60,563 nt of DNA, from positions 1-60,563 of the forward strand of contig CAAGEZ010000062.1 of assembly GCA_900768995.1 (NCBI GenBank). The letters run 5' to 3'. Below the pieces are notes generated by a model. It had not been told where the DNA came from and searched no databases. It saw only the letters and a list, made by a program, of their open reading frames with translations. The position numbers and the translations under genes are program-made. This document shows, piece by piece, positions 24,420-32,931 of this stretch. This stretch comes from Oscillospiraceae bacterium (lineage in GTDB: Bacteria; Bacillota; Clostridia; Oscillospirales; Ruminococcaceae). Position 1 is the stretch's first letter, and each line of letters opens with the position of its first letter.

Positions 24420-25790
24420 ATGGCGTCACATTACAGTTTTTCACAGGTGACTCCCCAGATCGAGAGATTCGCCGATATGTGCGTAGGCAACGGAAGGATA
24501 GACCCTGAGCTTTACACCAAATACGAAGTCAAAAGGGGTCTCAGAGACATTAACGGAAAGGGCGTTCTTGCAGGTCTTACTGAAATTTCCGAGATAGTTT
24601 CCTATACCGTTGAGGACAACGAAATGATACCCTGCGACGGTCGTCTTTATTACAGAGGATATAACATAAACGACCTTGTTACGGGCTTTGGAAAGGATAA
24701 GCGCTTTGGCTTTGAGGAGATCACCTATCTTCTCCTTTTCGGCAAGCTTCCCACAGCCGATGAGCTGAGCGAGTTCTGTGCTCTCCTTGCGGACTACAGA
24801 AAGCTGCCCACAACCTTTGTCCGTGACATTATGATGAAGTCCCCCAGCAGCGACATTATGAACAGCATTTCAAGAGGCGTTCTCACTCTCTTTTCCTATG
24901 ACGATTATCCCAACGACACATCTATCCCCAACGTCCTGAGACAGTCTCTGGAGCTTATCGCACTTATGCCACTTATTGCAGTTTACGGCTATCAGTGCAA
25001 GAATTATTACCTTGACGGCGAGAGCTTTATAATCCACCAGCCTGTGCCCGAATATTCCACAGCACAGAACATACTCCACCTGCTCCGCCCCGACAGCAAG
25101 TTCACCGAGCTTGAAGCAAAGGTGCTTGACATCGCCCTTGTCCTCCACGCAGAGCACGGCGGCGGAAACAACTCCACATTCACCACCCACGTTGTAACAT
25201 CTTCGGGAACAGATACCTATGCAGCCATTGCCGCAGCCCTCGGCTCTCTTAAGGGACCCAAGCACGGCGGCGCAAATGTCAAGGTAACGGCAATGTTCGA
25301 GGATATGAAGCAGAATGTTTCCGACTGGACAGACGAGGACGAAATTGCCGATTACCTCACAAAGCTCCTCCACAAGGAAGCCTTCGACAAGGCAGGACTT
25401 ATCTACGGAATGGGTCACGCAGTTTATTCCATTTCCGACCCCAGAGCCAACATCTTCCGCACCTTTGTTGACAAGCTTGCAACGGAAAAGGGTATGGAAA
25501 AGGAGCTGGAGCTTTATCATCTTGTTGAAAAACTTGCTCCTCAGGTAATTTCAAGGGAGCGCCACATCTACAAGGGCGTTTCCGCAAACATTGACTTCTA
25601 CAGCGGATTTGTTTACAGTATGCTGGGTCTCCCCCCCGAGCTTTACACACCCCTTTTCGCCATTGCAAGAATTTCGGGCTGGTCTGCTCACCGCATTGAG
25701 GAGCTTTCCAATGCAGGCAAGATAATCCGTCCCGCATACAAGAGCGTAAGCACCCACCGTCCCTATGAAGCCCTTGCTGACAGAAAATGA
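24420..25790 (+). CDS. gltA: Citrate synthase
   Basis: Condenses acetyl-CoA and oxaloacetate; in a fermentative anaerobe this probably feeds 2-oxoglutarate and glutamate synthesis. Of 456 residues, the active-site region LHAEHGGGNNSTFTTHVV (about 240-257), GSLKGPKHGGAN (about 277-288) and MGHAVYSISDPRA (about 338-350) are intact. The ATG at 24420 follows AAAGGATTGAGG; an in-frame extension upstream (24369) would start on the promoter and is rejected. The stop overlaps the next gene by four bases. Confidence 0.93.
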   Translation: MASHYSFSQVTPQIERFADMCVGNGRIDPELYTKYEVKRGLRDINGKGVLAGLTEISEIVSYTVEDNEMIPCDGRLYYRGYNINDLVTGFGKDKRFGFEEITYLLLFGKLPTADELSEFCALLADYRKLPTTFVRDIMMKSPSSDIMNSISRGVLTLFSYDDYPNDTSIPNVLRQSLELIALMPLIAVYGYQCKNYYLDGESFIIHQPVPEYSTAQNILHLLRPDSKFTELEAKVLDIALVLHAEHGGGNNSTFTTHVVTSSGTDTYAAIAAALGSLKGPKHGGANVKVTAMFEDMKQNVSDWTDEDEIADYLTKLLHKEAFDKAGLIYGMGHAVYSISDPRANIFRTFVDKLATEKGMEKELELYHLVEKLAPQVISRERHIYKGVSANIDFYSGFVYSMLGLPPELYTPLFAIARISGWSAHRIEELSNAGKIIRPAYKSVSTHRPYEALADRK

Positions 25791-26242
25791 GAGTAACAGA
25801 GCTGCTTTCCCCGAATGACTGCCGCATAAACGAGGCATTGTCACTTGCACTCAAGGTGTTCGATGAAGTTGAAGCACAAATATATCCTCCCTCCGGACGT
25901 GAACATTTTGCGGCATTCGTTATGGGCAATGAGCTGAAAAAGCACATCGCATCGGGAGATATGAAGATATACATCTGTTCGGAAAGCTGCACTGTCATCG
26001 GTATGATAGCGGTGCAGAACAAGAGCCACATAAGCCTTGCTTTTGTTGACGGTGAGCATCGCTGTAAGGGTGTGGGACGAGAGCTTTTTGAGCGGATATG
26101 CAAAGATCTCCCCGAAAGCTCATTTACCGTAAATGCCGCCCCGCCCGCAGAAATGTTTTATCGCAGGCTCGGCTTTATCCCAACGGATATGGAACGCTTC
26201 GAGGACGGCATAATTTATATCCCGATGATAAGAAAGCCTTGA
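25787..26242 (+). CDS. GNAT-family acetyltransferase
   Basis: The 151-residue product has the GNAT marks HISLAFVDGEHRCKGVGREL (acetyl-CoA loop RCKGVG near residue 93) and a C-terminal NAAPPAEMFYRRLGF segment. The ATG overlaps the citrate synthase stop (ATGA), so it is co-translated with it. The substrate is unknown; regulation of citrate synthase by acetylation would be a guess from position only. Confidence 0.85.
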   Translation: MRVTELLSPNDCRINEALSLALKVFDEVEAQIYPPSGREHFAAFVMGNELKKHIASGDMKIYICSESCTVIGMIAVQNKSHISLAFVDGEHRCKGVGRELFERICKDLPESSFTVNAAPPAEMFYRRLGFIPTDMERFEDGIIYIPMIRKP

Positions 26243-26267
26243 TTTTCGATTTATCATATGCTATAAT
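26239..26267 (+). promoter_or_regulatory. Promoter of gtrA-like gene
   Basis: TTGATT (26239-26244), 17-bp spacer, TATAAT (26262-26267), overlapping the end of the GNAT gene. Confidence 0.65.
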
Positions 26268-26297
26268 CAATAGGTAATAATTTTTTCGAGGTATGAT

Positions 26298-26792
26298 ATG
26301 AAAAACAAGCTTCTTAAACAAATTGTGAGCTTCGGCATCGTTGGCGTGCTCAACACCCTTGTAAGTCAGGTCATATATATGATAGGCGTTGCCCTTGGAC
26401 TGCATTATCTTGCAGCAAGTGTCATTGCCTTCATTATTAGCGTTCTCCACGCATATCTTTGGCAGGTAAAGGTGGTTTTCAAGGAGGACGAAAGCCTTGA
26501 AAAGCGTGTATGGTGGCAGGTACTTCTGAAAACGTATGCCGCATATGCATTCACGGGACTTTTCCTGAACAATGTCCTGCTTGTGCTGTGGATAGACATT
26601 CTGAAGATAGACCGCTTCACGCCGCCCCTCACAGACCTTGTGAACGGCTTCGGCATTTCAATGGATAATCACGAGCTGGCGGTAGATATCGCTCCCCTGC
26701 TCAACATCTGTATAAATGTGCCGCTGAATTTTGTGATAAACAAGTTCTGGGCTTACAGGCAGAAAAAAACAGACGCAAAGACAGCTGAATAA
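26298..26792 (+). CDS. GtrA-family membrane protein
   Basis: GtrA-like proteins are small polytopic membrane proteins thought to help move lipid-linked sugars across the membrane. The 164 residues show the typical N-terminal KQIVSFGIVGVLNTLVSQVIYM, four hydrophobic segments (about 9-30, 38-55, 84-105, 127-148) and the C-terminal family motif NFVINKFWAYR. GAGG precedes the ATG by 6 bp. It has its own promoter and a strong terminator, and no glycosyltransferase neighbour, which is unusual for the family. Confidence 0.88.
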   Translation: MKNKLLKQIVSFGIVGVLNTLVSQVIYMIGVALGLHYLAASVIAFIISVLHAYLWQVKVVFKEDESLEKRVWWQVLLKTYAAYAFTGLFLNNVLLVLWIDILKIDRFTPPLTDLVNGFGISMDNHELAVDIAPLLNICINVPLNFVINKFWAYRQKKTDAKTAE

Positions 26793-26823
26793 AAAAGATG
26801 CAGCTCAAAACTGCATCTTTTTT
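26791..26823. terminator. Bidirectional terminator between gtrA-like and hxlR-type genes
   Basis: AAAAAAGATGCAG (26791-26803) pairs perfectly with CTGCATCTTTTTT (26811-26823). Confidence 0.92.
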
Positions 26824-27172
26824 ATTGCTCGTCGATATCTGCCTTGCCCTTTACGGAAGCAAGGTACCCCTCTCCCCAGCCGCACATTGCATCAAGCACG
26901 GGCACTATTGTCCTTCCAAGCTCGGAAAGGCTGTACTCTACCTTCGGCGGCACAACGGGATACACCGTCCTGATGATAAGTCCGTCATTTTCAAGATCTC
27001 TTAGCTGTTGGGCAAGCATTTTTTCCGTAGCCCTCGGAATAAGCCTTTTCAGCTCGCTGAACCGCTTTTTCTCCTTGCTGAGATGCCATAGTATCACAGA
27101 TTTGTATTTTCCGCCGATAAGCTCAATAGTTGCCTCAACAGGACAGTTGAAACCGTTTGGACAGATTTTCAT
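26822..27172 (-). CDS. HxlR-family winged-helix regulator
   Basis: The 116-residue protein has the family layout: N-terminal cysteines (MKICPNGFNCPVEATIELI), the helix GGKYKSVILWHL, KRFSELKRLIPRATEKMLAQQLRDLENDGLI (winged helix, residues 37-67) and the wing VPPKVEYSLSELG. HxlR regulators often sense quinones or electrophiles through an N-terminal cysteine; Cys4 and Cys9 could serve. The ATG at 27172 follows GGGG by about 9 bp; the longer in-frame start would run into the operator. It is divergent from a nitroreductase gene. Confidence 0.9.
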   Translation of the reverse strand: MKICPNGFNCPVEATIELIGGKYKSVILWHLSKEKKRFSELKRLIPRATEKMLAQQLRDLENDGLIIRTVYPVVPPKVEYSLSELGRTIVPVLDAMCGWGEGYLASVKGKADIDEQ

Positions 27173-27193
27173 AATATCATTCCCCTTATACTT

Positions 27194-27222
27194 ACTTTTT
27201 TGACAGTACATTACAAAAAAGT
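27194..27222. promoter_or_regulatory. Inverted-repeat operator, probably for the HxlR regulator
   Basis: ACTTTTTTG (27194-27202) and CAAAAAAGT (27214-27222) form a perfect 9-bp inverted repeat with an 11-bp centre, sited between the divergent hxlR and nitroreductase starts and next to the -35 of the latter. Dimeric winged-helix binding is inferred. Confidence 0.65.
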
Positions 27223-27228
27223 GCGTAC

Positions 27229-27257
27229 TTGCCAAAAGTAAATTATGCTGATATAAT
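27229..27257 (+). promoter_or_regulatory. Promoter of the nitroreductase gene
   Basis: TTGCCA (27229-27234), 17-bp spacer, TATAAT (27252-27257). The -35 begins 7 bp from the inverted-repeat operator. Confidence 0.75.
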
Positions 27258-27311
27258 TATACTATGATCGATCAAATAAATCAAGCCTGTACAGCAAAAG
27301 GAATAAAAATT

Positions 27312-27824
27312 ATGGAATTTTTAAAGCTTGCCGAAAAAAGGTTCTCCGTCAGAAAATATTCGCCTGTTCCCGTTGAGGACGAAAAGCTCGGAATAATACT
27401 CGAAGCAGGACGGCTCGCCCCCACCGCCGCAAATATTCAGCCAGTAAAGGTAGTTGCCATCAGGAAAAAGGATGCACTTGAAAAGCTTGGAAAGGCTGCT
27501 GATATCTACGGTGCCCCCCTCGCTCTCCTTGTGCTTGCCGACCACTCAAAAGCGTGGACACGCCCCTTTGACAAAATGCAGACAACGGATATCGATGCAT
27601 CAATCGTTACCGACCATATGATGCTCGAAAGTGCTTCACTTGGTCTTGGAAGCGTATGGATATGCTATTTCAAGCCCGATGTGATAAAGGCGGAATTTGC
27701 CCTGCCCGATGAACTTGTGCCTGTAAATATCCTTGCAGTGGGATACCCCTCGGATGATGTTACTGCCCCCGAAAAGAAGCGAAAAAGCCTTGACAGCTTT
27801 GTATGCTATGATAAACTGAACTGA
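27312..27824 (+). CDS. Nitroreductase-family FMN oxidoreductase
   Basis: The 170-residue protein begins MEFLKLAEKRFSVRKYSPVPVE, the usual FMN-contacting RxSxRxY motif, and continues with AGRLAPTAANIQP (residues 35-47), and a C-terminal GSVWICYFKP and AVGYP. Such enzymes reduce nitro compounds or quinones with NAD(P)H. AAAGGA precedes the ATG at 27312 by 9 bp; an upstream in-frame ATG (27264) lies on the -10 edge and is not used. The divergent HxlR gene and shared operator fit an electrophile-response pair. Confidence 0.9.
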   Translation: MEFLKLAEKRFSVRKYSPVPVEDEKLGIILEAGRLAPTAANIQPVKVVAIRKKDALEKLGKAADIYGAPLALLVLADHSKAWTRPFDKMQTTDIDASIVTDHMMLESASLGLGSVWICYFKPDVIKAEFALPDELVPVNILAVGYPSDDVTAPEKKRKSLDSFVCYDKLN

Positions 27825-27840
27825 TAAGTAAAATGCGCAT

Positions 27841-27878
27841 AAAAAATCCTGCAAATACTGAGTTTGCAGGATTTTTTT
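27841..27878. terminator. Bidirectional terminator after the nitroreductase gene
   Basis: AAAAAATCCTGCAAA (27841-27855) pairs with TTTGCAGGATTTTTT (27863-27877), loop of seven. Confidence 0.92.
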
Positions 27879-28708
27879 CATCTGAGCAGCTCCGCCAGCT
27901 CTGCGACCACCTTAGCCGCATATTCTGTGATACGTGGATTTTCCGCAGCAAGGTCATTGTGACCGTCGTACATCTCGCCGTCTGACATCTTCATACTTAC
28001 CGCAAGTGTGAGCTTTCCCTCGCTGAAAAACAGATGCATTTTAGCGCAGCCCTCACCGAAAAGCTCCTCTATCTCGCTCAATACGCCCGACTCTTCAATT
28101 TTCTGCCACCTGCGGCGCTGAATGCCGCCGTATGTAACGGAGCAGATATTCTCTTTCACATATCCGCCGCTGACAGACGCATTCATATCATACTTTCGGT
28201 CGCCGATATCCGAAAAACGCTGTCCCAGAGAGATAAACGGCCGTACCGTCAGCATTTCAAGTCCGCTGTATGGTCTCACAGTAATGCCGCCGCATTTGTC
28301 AAGCTTATCCTTTGTCTCAAAAATAAAGCAGTTGTAATATCGTGTGGGAACGTAGTGCTCAGCATATGGACCTTCGGATTCCTCGTGTCCCTCAACAACG
28401 GTGACGAACATCTTCACCGAAACGCTTTCCTTTTCAAGCATACCTGCAAAATATTTGTACCTGCCCCACTCGGGTCGCTGAATCCTCGATATGCACCTTT
28501 TGGCTTCACCGTTTCTTATCTTTGGCGTAAAGCTCCATTCGGGATAGCACATCGCCATAACATCGCCGTGCTCGCCGCTCAGATATCTGCTTGTTTCACG
28601 GCTGTAGCAGTAACGCTCACGGAACATAATTATGCCCCCACCGATAAGCATTATCACTTCTCCCACAAAAAATGCAGCCGCAACGCATATAATAATTATT
28701 TCCATCAT
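27878..28708 (-). CDS. Membrane-anchored hypothetical protein
   Basis: I do not recognise the family. An N-terminal hydrophobic helix of about 25 residues (MMEIIIICVAAAFFVGEVIMLI...) is followed by a basic stop and a soluble domain of some 240 residues rich in aromatic and charged residues. CGGAG abuts an upstream ATG (28717) and lies 9 bp before the ATG at 28708, so I chose 28708 (276 residues). It is monocistronic with its own promoter. Nothing around it indicates a function. Confidence 0.75.
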   Translation of the reverse strand: MMEIIIICVAAAFFVGEVIMLIGGGIIMFRERYCYSRETSRYLSGEHGDVMAMCYPEWSFTPKIRNGEAKRCISRIQRPEWGRYKYFAGMLEKESVSVKMFVTVVEGHEESEGPYAEHYVPTRYYNCFIFETKDKLDKCGGITVRPYSGLEMLTVRPFISLGQRFSDIGDRKYDMNASVSGGYVKENICSVTYGGIQRRRWQKIEESGVLSEIEELFGEGCAKMHLFFSEGKLTLAVSMKMSDGEMYDGHNDLAAENPRITEYAAKVVAELAELLR

Positions 28709-28728
28709 AAAATTCATCTCCGAATATT

Positions 28729-28757
28729 ATGATAGCACCCCGAAAATGCATAGTCAA
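28729..28757 (-). promoter_or_regulatory. Promoter of the membrane-anchored hypothetical
   Basis: On the minus strand: TTGACT (28752-28757), 17-bp spacer, TATCAT (28729-28734). Confidence 0.65.
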
Positions 28758-28800
28758 TATTTCCACAGACATTTGATGCAGATTTTACACAGACCACACA

Positions 28801-28832
28801 AAAGCCGCTTCCGAAATGACGAAAGCGGCTTT
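28801..28832. terminator. Terminator after the GH13 gene
   Basis: AAAGCCGCTT (28801-28810) pairs with AAGCGGCTTT (28823-28832); on the minus strand the stem runs into TTTTG, 14 bp past the GH13 stop. Confidence 0.8.
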
Positions 28833-28845
28833 GTTATTATAAAAA

Positions 28846-30573
28846 TTATTCAGCCATACCGATAAATTCAAATCTTGGCTTGATGTTTCCGTGGTCGTTG
28901 ACATCTTCAAGGAACATCGAAAGGGGTCTTACCCAGACTCTGGGCTTGTCGTATATCTGCATATAAACGACCTGCTTTTCCATTGTCTCGTGGTCGTATG
29001 CAAGGTTCAGAACAACATAATCGCCGCCCTTGAAATGCTTGTAGTGACCGCCGATAACAATGCTTCTGCCCTCGGGGATACCTGCGGAGGGAGTGCCCTT
29101 GGGAGCTTCTGTTTTCTGCTCGGGTGCAGGAGCTTCGGGAGCCTTTTCGGAAACGGGTGCAGGTGCAGGCTCTGCGGGCTTTACAGGCTCTGCCGCAGGC
29201 TTTTCGGGAACGGGAGCCGCAAGATTTTCGTCAACCAGCACCATAGAATGGTTCTTGGGAACGGTAACGCTCACGCTATTTCCCGAAGCGGCAAAATGTC
29301 TGCCCGAAAGACGGTCTGCAAGAGATTTTCCGCCTGTCTGAATGTTGAATGTGTAATCGCCGTCGCTGATGTTGAGGGCGATATAAACCACCTGACCGTC
29401 CTTTTCACGCTGATAAAGGAAGGTCTGATTTTTAAGCTCAAGCTTCTTGTAGGAGCCTGACTGGATAGCGGGGAGCTCATTTCTGATAGCACCGAGAGCG
29501 GAAATGTGTGCAAGGAGCCTGTCATCTCTGCCCGGGATATCGTCAAGCTCCAGGCAGGGACGGATAGCCATATCAGCGTCAGCACCTCTGCCCTTTGTGC
29601 CCCTGATTCCGAACTCACTGCCGTAGTAAACGGAGGGAACGCCGTACATCGTGTAAAGAAGAGTGTAGCAGCAGTATATCCTGTCATAATCGGTGAGCTG
29701 GCTCGCAAGCCTTGCAACGTCGTGATTATCAACGAAATTGTACATATATGTGTCGCCGTACTGACCGAGCTGATACTCGATAGAATGAGCGATCTCGAAG
29801 TAGTTGCGGTCATTGTGGGAGGAGTAAATTCCCTTATAGCACTGGTAATTTGTAACGCAGTCGAACATTTCGGGGTTAGCCCACCTGCGGTAATCGCCGT
29901 GGATAATTTCGCCCATAAGCCAGAAATCGGGCTTCATAGAGCGGGTAAAGGAGTGAATACGCTTGATAAATTCGGGGTCAAGGCAGTCCGCAGCGTCAAA
30001 TCTGATGCCGTCAATGTCCCACTTTTCGATCCACATCTTAACGGCGTTCAGGAGATAATCCACCACCTCACCATTTCTGAGATTGAGCTTAACGAGGTCA
30101 TAGCAGTTGTTCCAGCCCTCGTACCAGAAGCCGTCATTGTAAGCGGAATTTCCGCCGAAATTCAGTCCGCAGAACCAGCCGCAGTAACGGGAACGCTCCC
30201 TGTTCTGCTTAACATCAAGGAATGCAAAATGCTCTCTGCCGACGTGGTTGAAAACGCCGTCAAGGATAATTCTGATGCCATTTTTGTGAAGAGCCTCGCA
30301 TACCTCTGTGAAGTCATCATTGGTGCCAAGGCGCTCGTCAATTTTTGTGTAATCGGAGGTGTCATAGCCGTGAGCCGCAGACTCGAAGATAGGGCCGAGG
30401 TAAACAGCGTTAATGTTCATTGATTTAAGATGAGGTATCCACTGGATAATCTTCTTTATGCGATGAACAGGGCCGCCTGTGAACTCTTCACGGGTCCTTT
30501 CGCAGCCGCAGAAGCCCAAGGGGTAGATGTGATAAACAGCGGATTTTTTTATCCATTCGGGAGAATTTGACAT
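28846..30573 (-). CDS. GH13 alpha-amylase-type glycosidase fused to a DUF1653-like domain
   Basis: The N-terminal 430 residues or so form a GH13 (beta/alpha)8 enzyme: region I DGVFNHVG near 104, the nucleophile in DGIRFDAAD near 186, the acid/base in WLMGEIIHG near 216 and FVDNHD near 281. There is no signal peptide, so it probably acts inside the cell on maltodextrins or similar. A Pro/Ala/Glu-rich linker (about 440-490) leads to a C-terminal module of about 70 residues with YKHFKGGDYVVLNLAYDHET, VVYMQIYD and VWVRPLSMFLEDV, which matches the DUF1653 pattern (normally a stand-alone protein). AAAGGA precedes the ATG. Own promoter and terminator. Exact substrate not assignable. Confidence 0.88.
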   Translation of the reverse strand: MSNSPEWIKKSAVYHIYPLGFCGCERTREEFTGGPVHRIKKIIQWIPHLKSMNINAVYLGPIFESAAHGYDTSDYTKIDERLGTNDDFTEVCEALHKNGIRIILDGVFNHVGREHFAFLDVKQNRERSRYCGWFCGLNFGGNSAYNDGFWYEGWNNCYDLVKLNLRNGEVVDYLLNAVKMWIEKWDIDGIRFDAADCLDPEFIKRIHSFTRSMKPDFWLMGEIIHGDYRRWANPEMFDCVTNYQCYKGIYSSHNDRNYFEIAHSIEYQLGQYGDTYMYNFVDNHDVARLASQLTDYDRIYCCYTLLYTMYGVPSVYYGSEFGIRGTKGRGADADMAIRPCLELDDIPGRDDRLLAHISALGAIRNELPAIQSGSYKKLELKNQTFLYQREKDGQVVYIALNISDGDYTFNIQTGGKSLADRLSGRHFAASGNSVSVTVPKNHSMVLVDENLAAPVPEKPAAEPVKPAEPAPAPVSEKAPEAPAPEQKTEAPKGTPSAGIPEGRSIVIGGHYKHFKGGDYVVLNLAYDHETMEKQVVYMQIYDKPRVWVRPLSMFLEDVNDHGNIKPRFEFIGMAE

Positions 30574-30640
30574 ATTGCTACAGTCCTTTCCAAAACAAAG
30601 GTGGGGAACAGGAAAAGATTTCCCGTTTCACATTAATATC

Positions 30641-30669
30641 ATTATATCACAAAAAGTCAATTTTTGCAA
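30641..30669 (-). promoter_or_regulatory. Promoter of the GH13 gene
   Basis: On the minus strand: TTGCAA (30664-30669), 17-bp spacer, TATAAT (30641-30646). Confidence 0.75.
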
Positions 30670-30732
30670 GCATATTTTGACCTGTGTTCAATTTTTACAC
30701 AGAATTTTCATCTGCAAAATTGCCGTAAAGGC

Positions 30733-30762
30733 TTGAAACAAAGGGCACTTATGTGGTATAAT
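30733..30762 (+). promoter_or_regulatory. Promoter of the small membrane protein gene at 30795
   Basis: TTGAAA (30733-30738), 18-bp spacer, TATAAT (30757-30762), divergent from the GH13 promoter. Confidence 0.75.
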
Positions 30763-30794
30763 TATACAAATAAAATTTTCTCGGAGGCATAAAA

Positions 30795-31070
30795 ATGACA
30801 ACCGAAACCTACACCGAAACATCAGTCCAAACATCGTCCGATGCCGCTCCAAACACCGCCGACGGCACACCCGTATGGGCATTTCTCGTTTCCGCCATAG
30901 CCGCAATGGTGCTCATCTACATAGTCACCGTAAATCTTCAAAAAATTGCCGCAAAGGTGGACAAGCTCCTCGGACGTGAACAAAAGCCCGAATCGCCCGT
31001 CAAATCTGAGGATTACAAGGTAAATGACATTTACGAAGTGCAGAAAGATGACGATAAAAAATCCGAATAA
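30795..31070 (+). CDS. Small single-span membrane protein
   Basis: The 91-residue product has a Thr/Ser-rich N-terminus of about 28 residues, one membrane helix (VWAFLVSAIAAMVLIYIVTV, residues 27-46) and a charged Lys/Glu/Asp-rich C-terminal tail. CGGAGG lies 9 bp before the ATG. It has its own promoter and terminator. No family is recognised; the layout (short outside, charged inside) is that of a small membrane-anchored accessory protein. Confidence 0.75.
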   Translation: MTTETYTETSVQTSSDAAPNTADGTPVWAFLVSAIAAMVLIYIVTVNLQKIAAKVDKLLGREQKPESPVKSEDYKVNDIYEVQKDDDKKSE

Positions 31071-31074
31071 CCGA

Positions 31075-31112
31075 AAAGCTCCCCTGTGAAAAACAGAGGA
31101 GCTTTTTTTATA
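31075..31112. terminator. Bidirectional terminator between the small membrane protein and transketolase genes
   Basis: AAAGCTCC (31075-31082) and GGAGCTTT with the inner CTGT/ACAG form an interrupted stem followed by a T run. It also marks the end of the long minus-strand gene string. Confidence 0.88.
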
Positions 31113-31124
31113 AAATATCAAAAA

Positions 31125-32075
31125 TTACTTCTTGAGCTTAACAGCTTCTTTGACCTTTGCAACGATATTCTCAGCGCAAAGACCAAATTCCTTGAGAAGA
31201 TCAACAGCAGGACCTGAGTGACCGAATACATCGTTAACGCCCACCTTGATAACAGGAACAGGGCAGTTCTCTGTAACAGTTTCTGCAACAGCACCGCCGA
31301 GACCGCCGATAACGCTGTGCTCCTCGGCAGTAACGATAACGCCTGTCTCCTGAGCAGCCTTGATAACGATATCCTTGTCAAGAGGCTTGATTGTGTGGAT
31401 ATTGATAACTCTTGCCTTGATGCCCTCGGAAGCGAGAGTTTCGGCAGCAATGAGAGCCTCGTTTACCATAAGACCTGTTGCGATGATAGCAACATCATTT
31501 CCGTCTCTGAGCTGAATACCCTTGCCAAGCTCAAACTTGTAGGTTGCCTTGTCGTTGAATACGGGAGTTGCAAGACGGCCGAAGCGCATATAAACGGGAC
31601 CCTCGAAATCGAGAGCTGCCTTAACAGCTGCCTTAGCCTCAACATCATCAGCAGGATTGATGATAGTCATTCCGGGAATAGTTCTCATAAGAGCGATATC
31701 CTCGTTGCACTGATGAGTAGCGCCGTCCTCACCAACGGAAATACCTGCGTGAGTTGCGCCTATCTTAACATTGAGGTGGGGATAGCCGATAGAGTTTCTT
31801 ACAATTTCAAAAGCTCTGCCCGCAGCGAACATTGCAAAGGAGCTTGCAAAAACCTTCTTGCCTGTGGAGGCGATACCTGCGGCAACGCCCATCATATTAG
31901 CCTCTGCGATACCGCAGTCGAAAAATCTTTCGGGGCAGGCTTTCTTGAAAATGCCTGTCTTGGTAGCTGCTGCTAAGTCTGCGTCAAGAACGATAAGGTC
32001 GGGGTATTCGCTGCTAAGCTCTGCGAGAGCCTCGCCGTAGCTTTCTCTTGTAGCCTTTTTGATTACATCTGCCAT
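31125..32075 (-). CDS. Transketolase, C-terminal subunit
   Basis: Carries the pyrimidine-binding and C-terminal domains of transketolase (316 residues): ESYGEALAELSSEYPDLIVLDADLA at the N-terminus, EANMMGVAAGIA near 70, the conserved glutamate region, MRFGR near 175 and AEEHSVIGGLG near 252. The ATG at 32075 follows GGAGG by 9 bp. It follows the N-terminal subunit gene by 4 bp; together they encode one thiamine-diphosphate enzyme of the pentose phosphate pathway, split as in many Clostridia and archaea. Confidence 0.93.
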   Translation of the reverse strand: MADVIKKATRESYGEALAELSSEYPDLIVLDADLAAATKTGIFKKACPERFFDCGIAEANMMGVAAGIASTGKKVFASSFAMFAAGRAFEIVRNSIGYPHLNVKIGATHAGISVGEDGATHQCNEDIALMRTIPGMTIINPADDVEAKAAVKAALDFEGPVYMRFGRLATPVFNDKATYKFELGKGIQLRDGNDVAIIATGLMVNEALIAAETLASEGIKARVINIHTIKPLDKDIVIKAAQETGVIVTAEEHSVIGGLGGAVAETVTENCPVPVIKVGVNDVFGHSGPAVDLLKEFGLCAENIVAKVKEAVKLKK

Positions 32076-32079
32076 TGTC

Positions 32080-32922
32080 TTAGCCCTCCAGTTTCTCAAG
32101 CTGAGCCTTAAGCTCGCCCATAGCCTGCTCGTACTGCTCTGCGTTGGGTGCAGTGCCGTGCCAGCCTACCTGATTTTCCATAAAGGAAACGCCCTTGCCC
32201 TTGACACTCTTCTGAATGATAGCAACGGGCTGACCGTTTATCTTCTCAGCCTCGTCAAATGCTCTCTCGATGTCATTGAAATCGTGAGCGTTCATTGTGA
32301 TAACGTGCCAGCCGAATGCCTCAAACTTGTCAGTAATAGGCATAGGGGAACATACCTCTGTGATTTTTCCGTCGATCTGTAGACCGTTGTTATCAACGAT
32401 AGCAACGAGATTATCAAGCTTGTTGTGAGCCGCAAACATTGCAGCCTCCCAAACCTGACCCTCCTCGATCTCACCGTCGCCGAGAACTGCATATACCTTG
32501 TAATTGTCGCAGGAGATCTTGCCCGAAAGAGCCATACCGCAGGCAGCGGAGATGCCCTGTCCGAGAGAACCTGTGGACATATCAACACCGGGGATATGCT
32601 TCATATCAGGGTGACCCTGAAGTCTTGAACCAATCTTTCTGAGAGTTTTAAGCTCGTCCACCTCGAAAAATCCTCTCTGAGCGAGAACGGAATAGAGAGC
32701 GGGAGCAGTGTGACCCTTGGAGAGAACAAGTCTGTCTCTCTCAGCCATTTTAGGGTTCTTGGGGTCAACGTGCATCTTGTGGAAATAAAGATAGGTAAGG
32801 AGGTCAGCAACGGAAAGGGAGCCGCCTGGGTGTCCAGATTTTGCGTTGAAAACGCCCTCGATGATACCCATTCTCACCTTGCAGGCTGTGATCTCAAGCT
32901 GCTTTTTAAGCGTCTGATCCAT
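32080..32922 (-). CDS. Transketolase, N-terminal subunit
   Basis: Carries the thiamine-diphosphate-binding half (280 residues): SGHPGGSLSVADLLTYLYF near residue 30, LSKGHTAPALYSVLA near 68, GSLGQGISAACGMAL near 117, and the ThDP motif GDGEIEEGQVWEAAMFA near 148 with IVDNNG. AAAGGA lies before the ATG. It sits 9 bp after the HAD gene and 4 bp before the other half, so it may belong to the large upstream gene string. Confidence 0.94.
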   Translation of the reverse strand: MDQTLKKQLEITACKVRMGIIEGVFNAKSGHPGGSLSVADLLTYLYFHKMHVDPKNPKMAERDRLVLSKGHTAPALYSVLAQRGFFEVDELKTLRKIGSRLQGHPDMKHIPGVDMSTGSLGQGISAACGMALSGKISCDNYKVYAVLGDGEIEEGQVWEAAMFAAHNKLDNLVAIVDNNGLQIDGKITEVCSPMPITDKFEAFGWHVITMNAHDFNDIERAFDEAEKINGQPVAIIQKSVKGKGVSFMENQVGWHGTAPNAEQYEQAMGELKAQLEKLEG

Positions 32923-32931
32923 AAGATTAAA

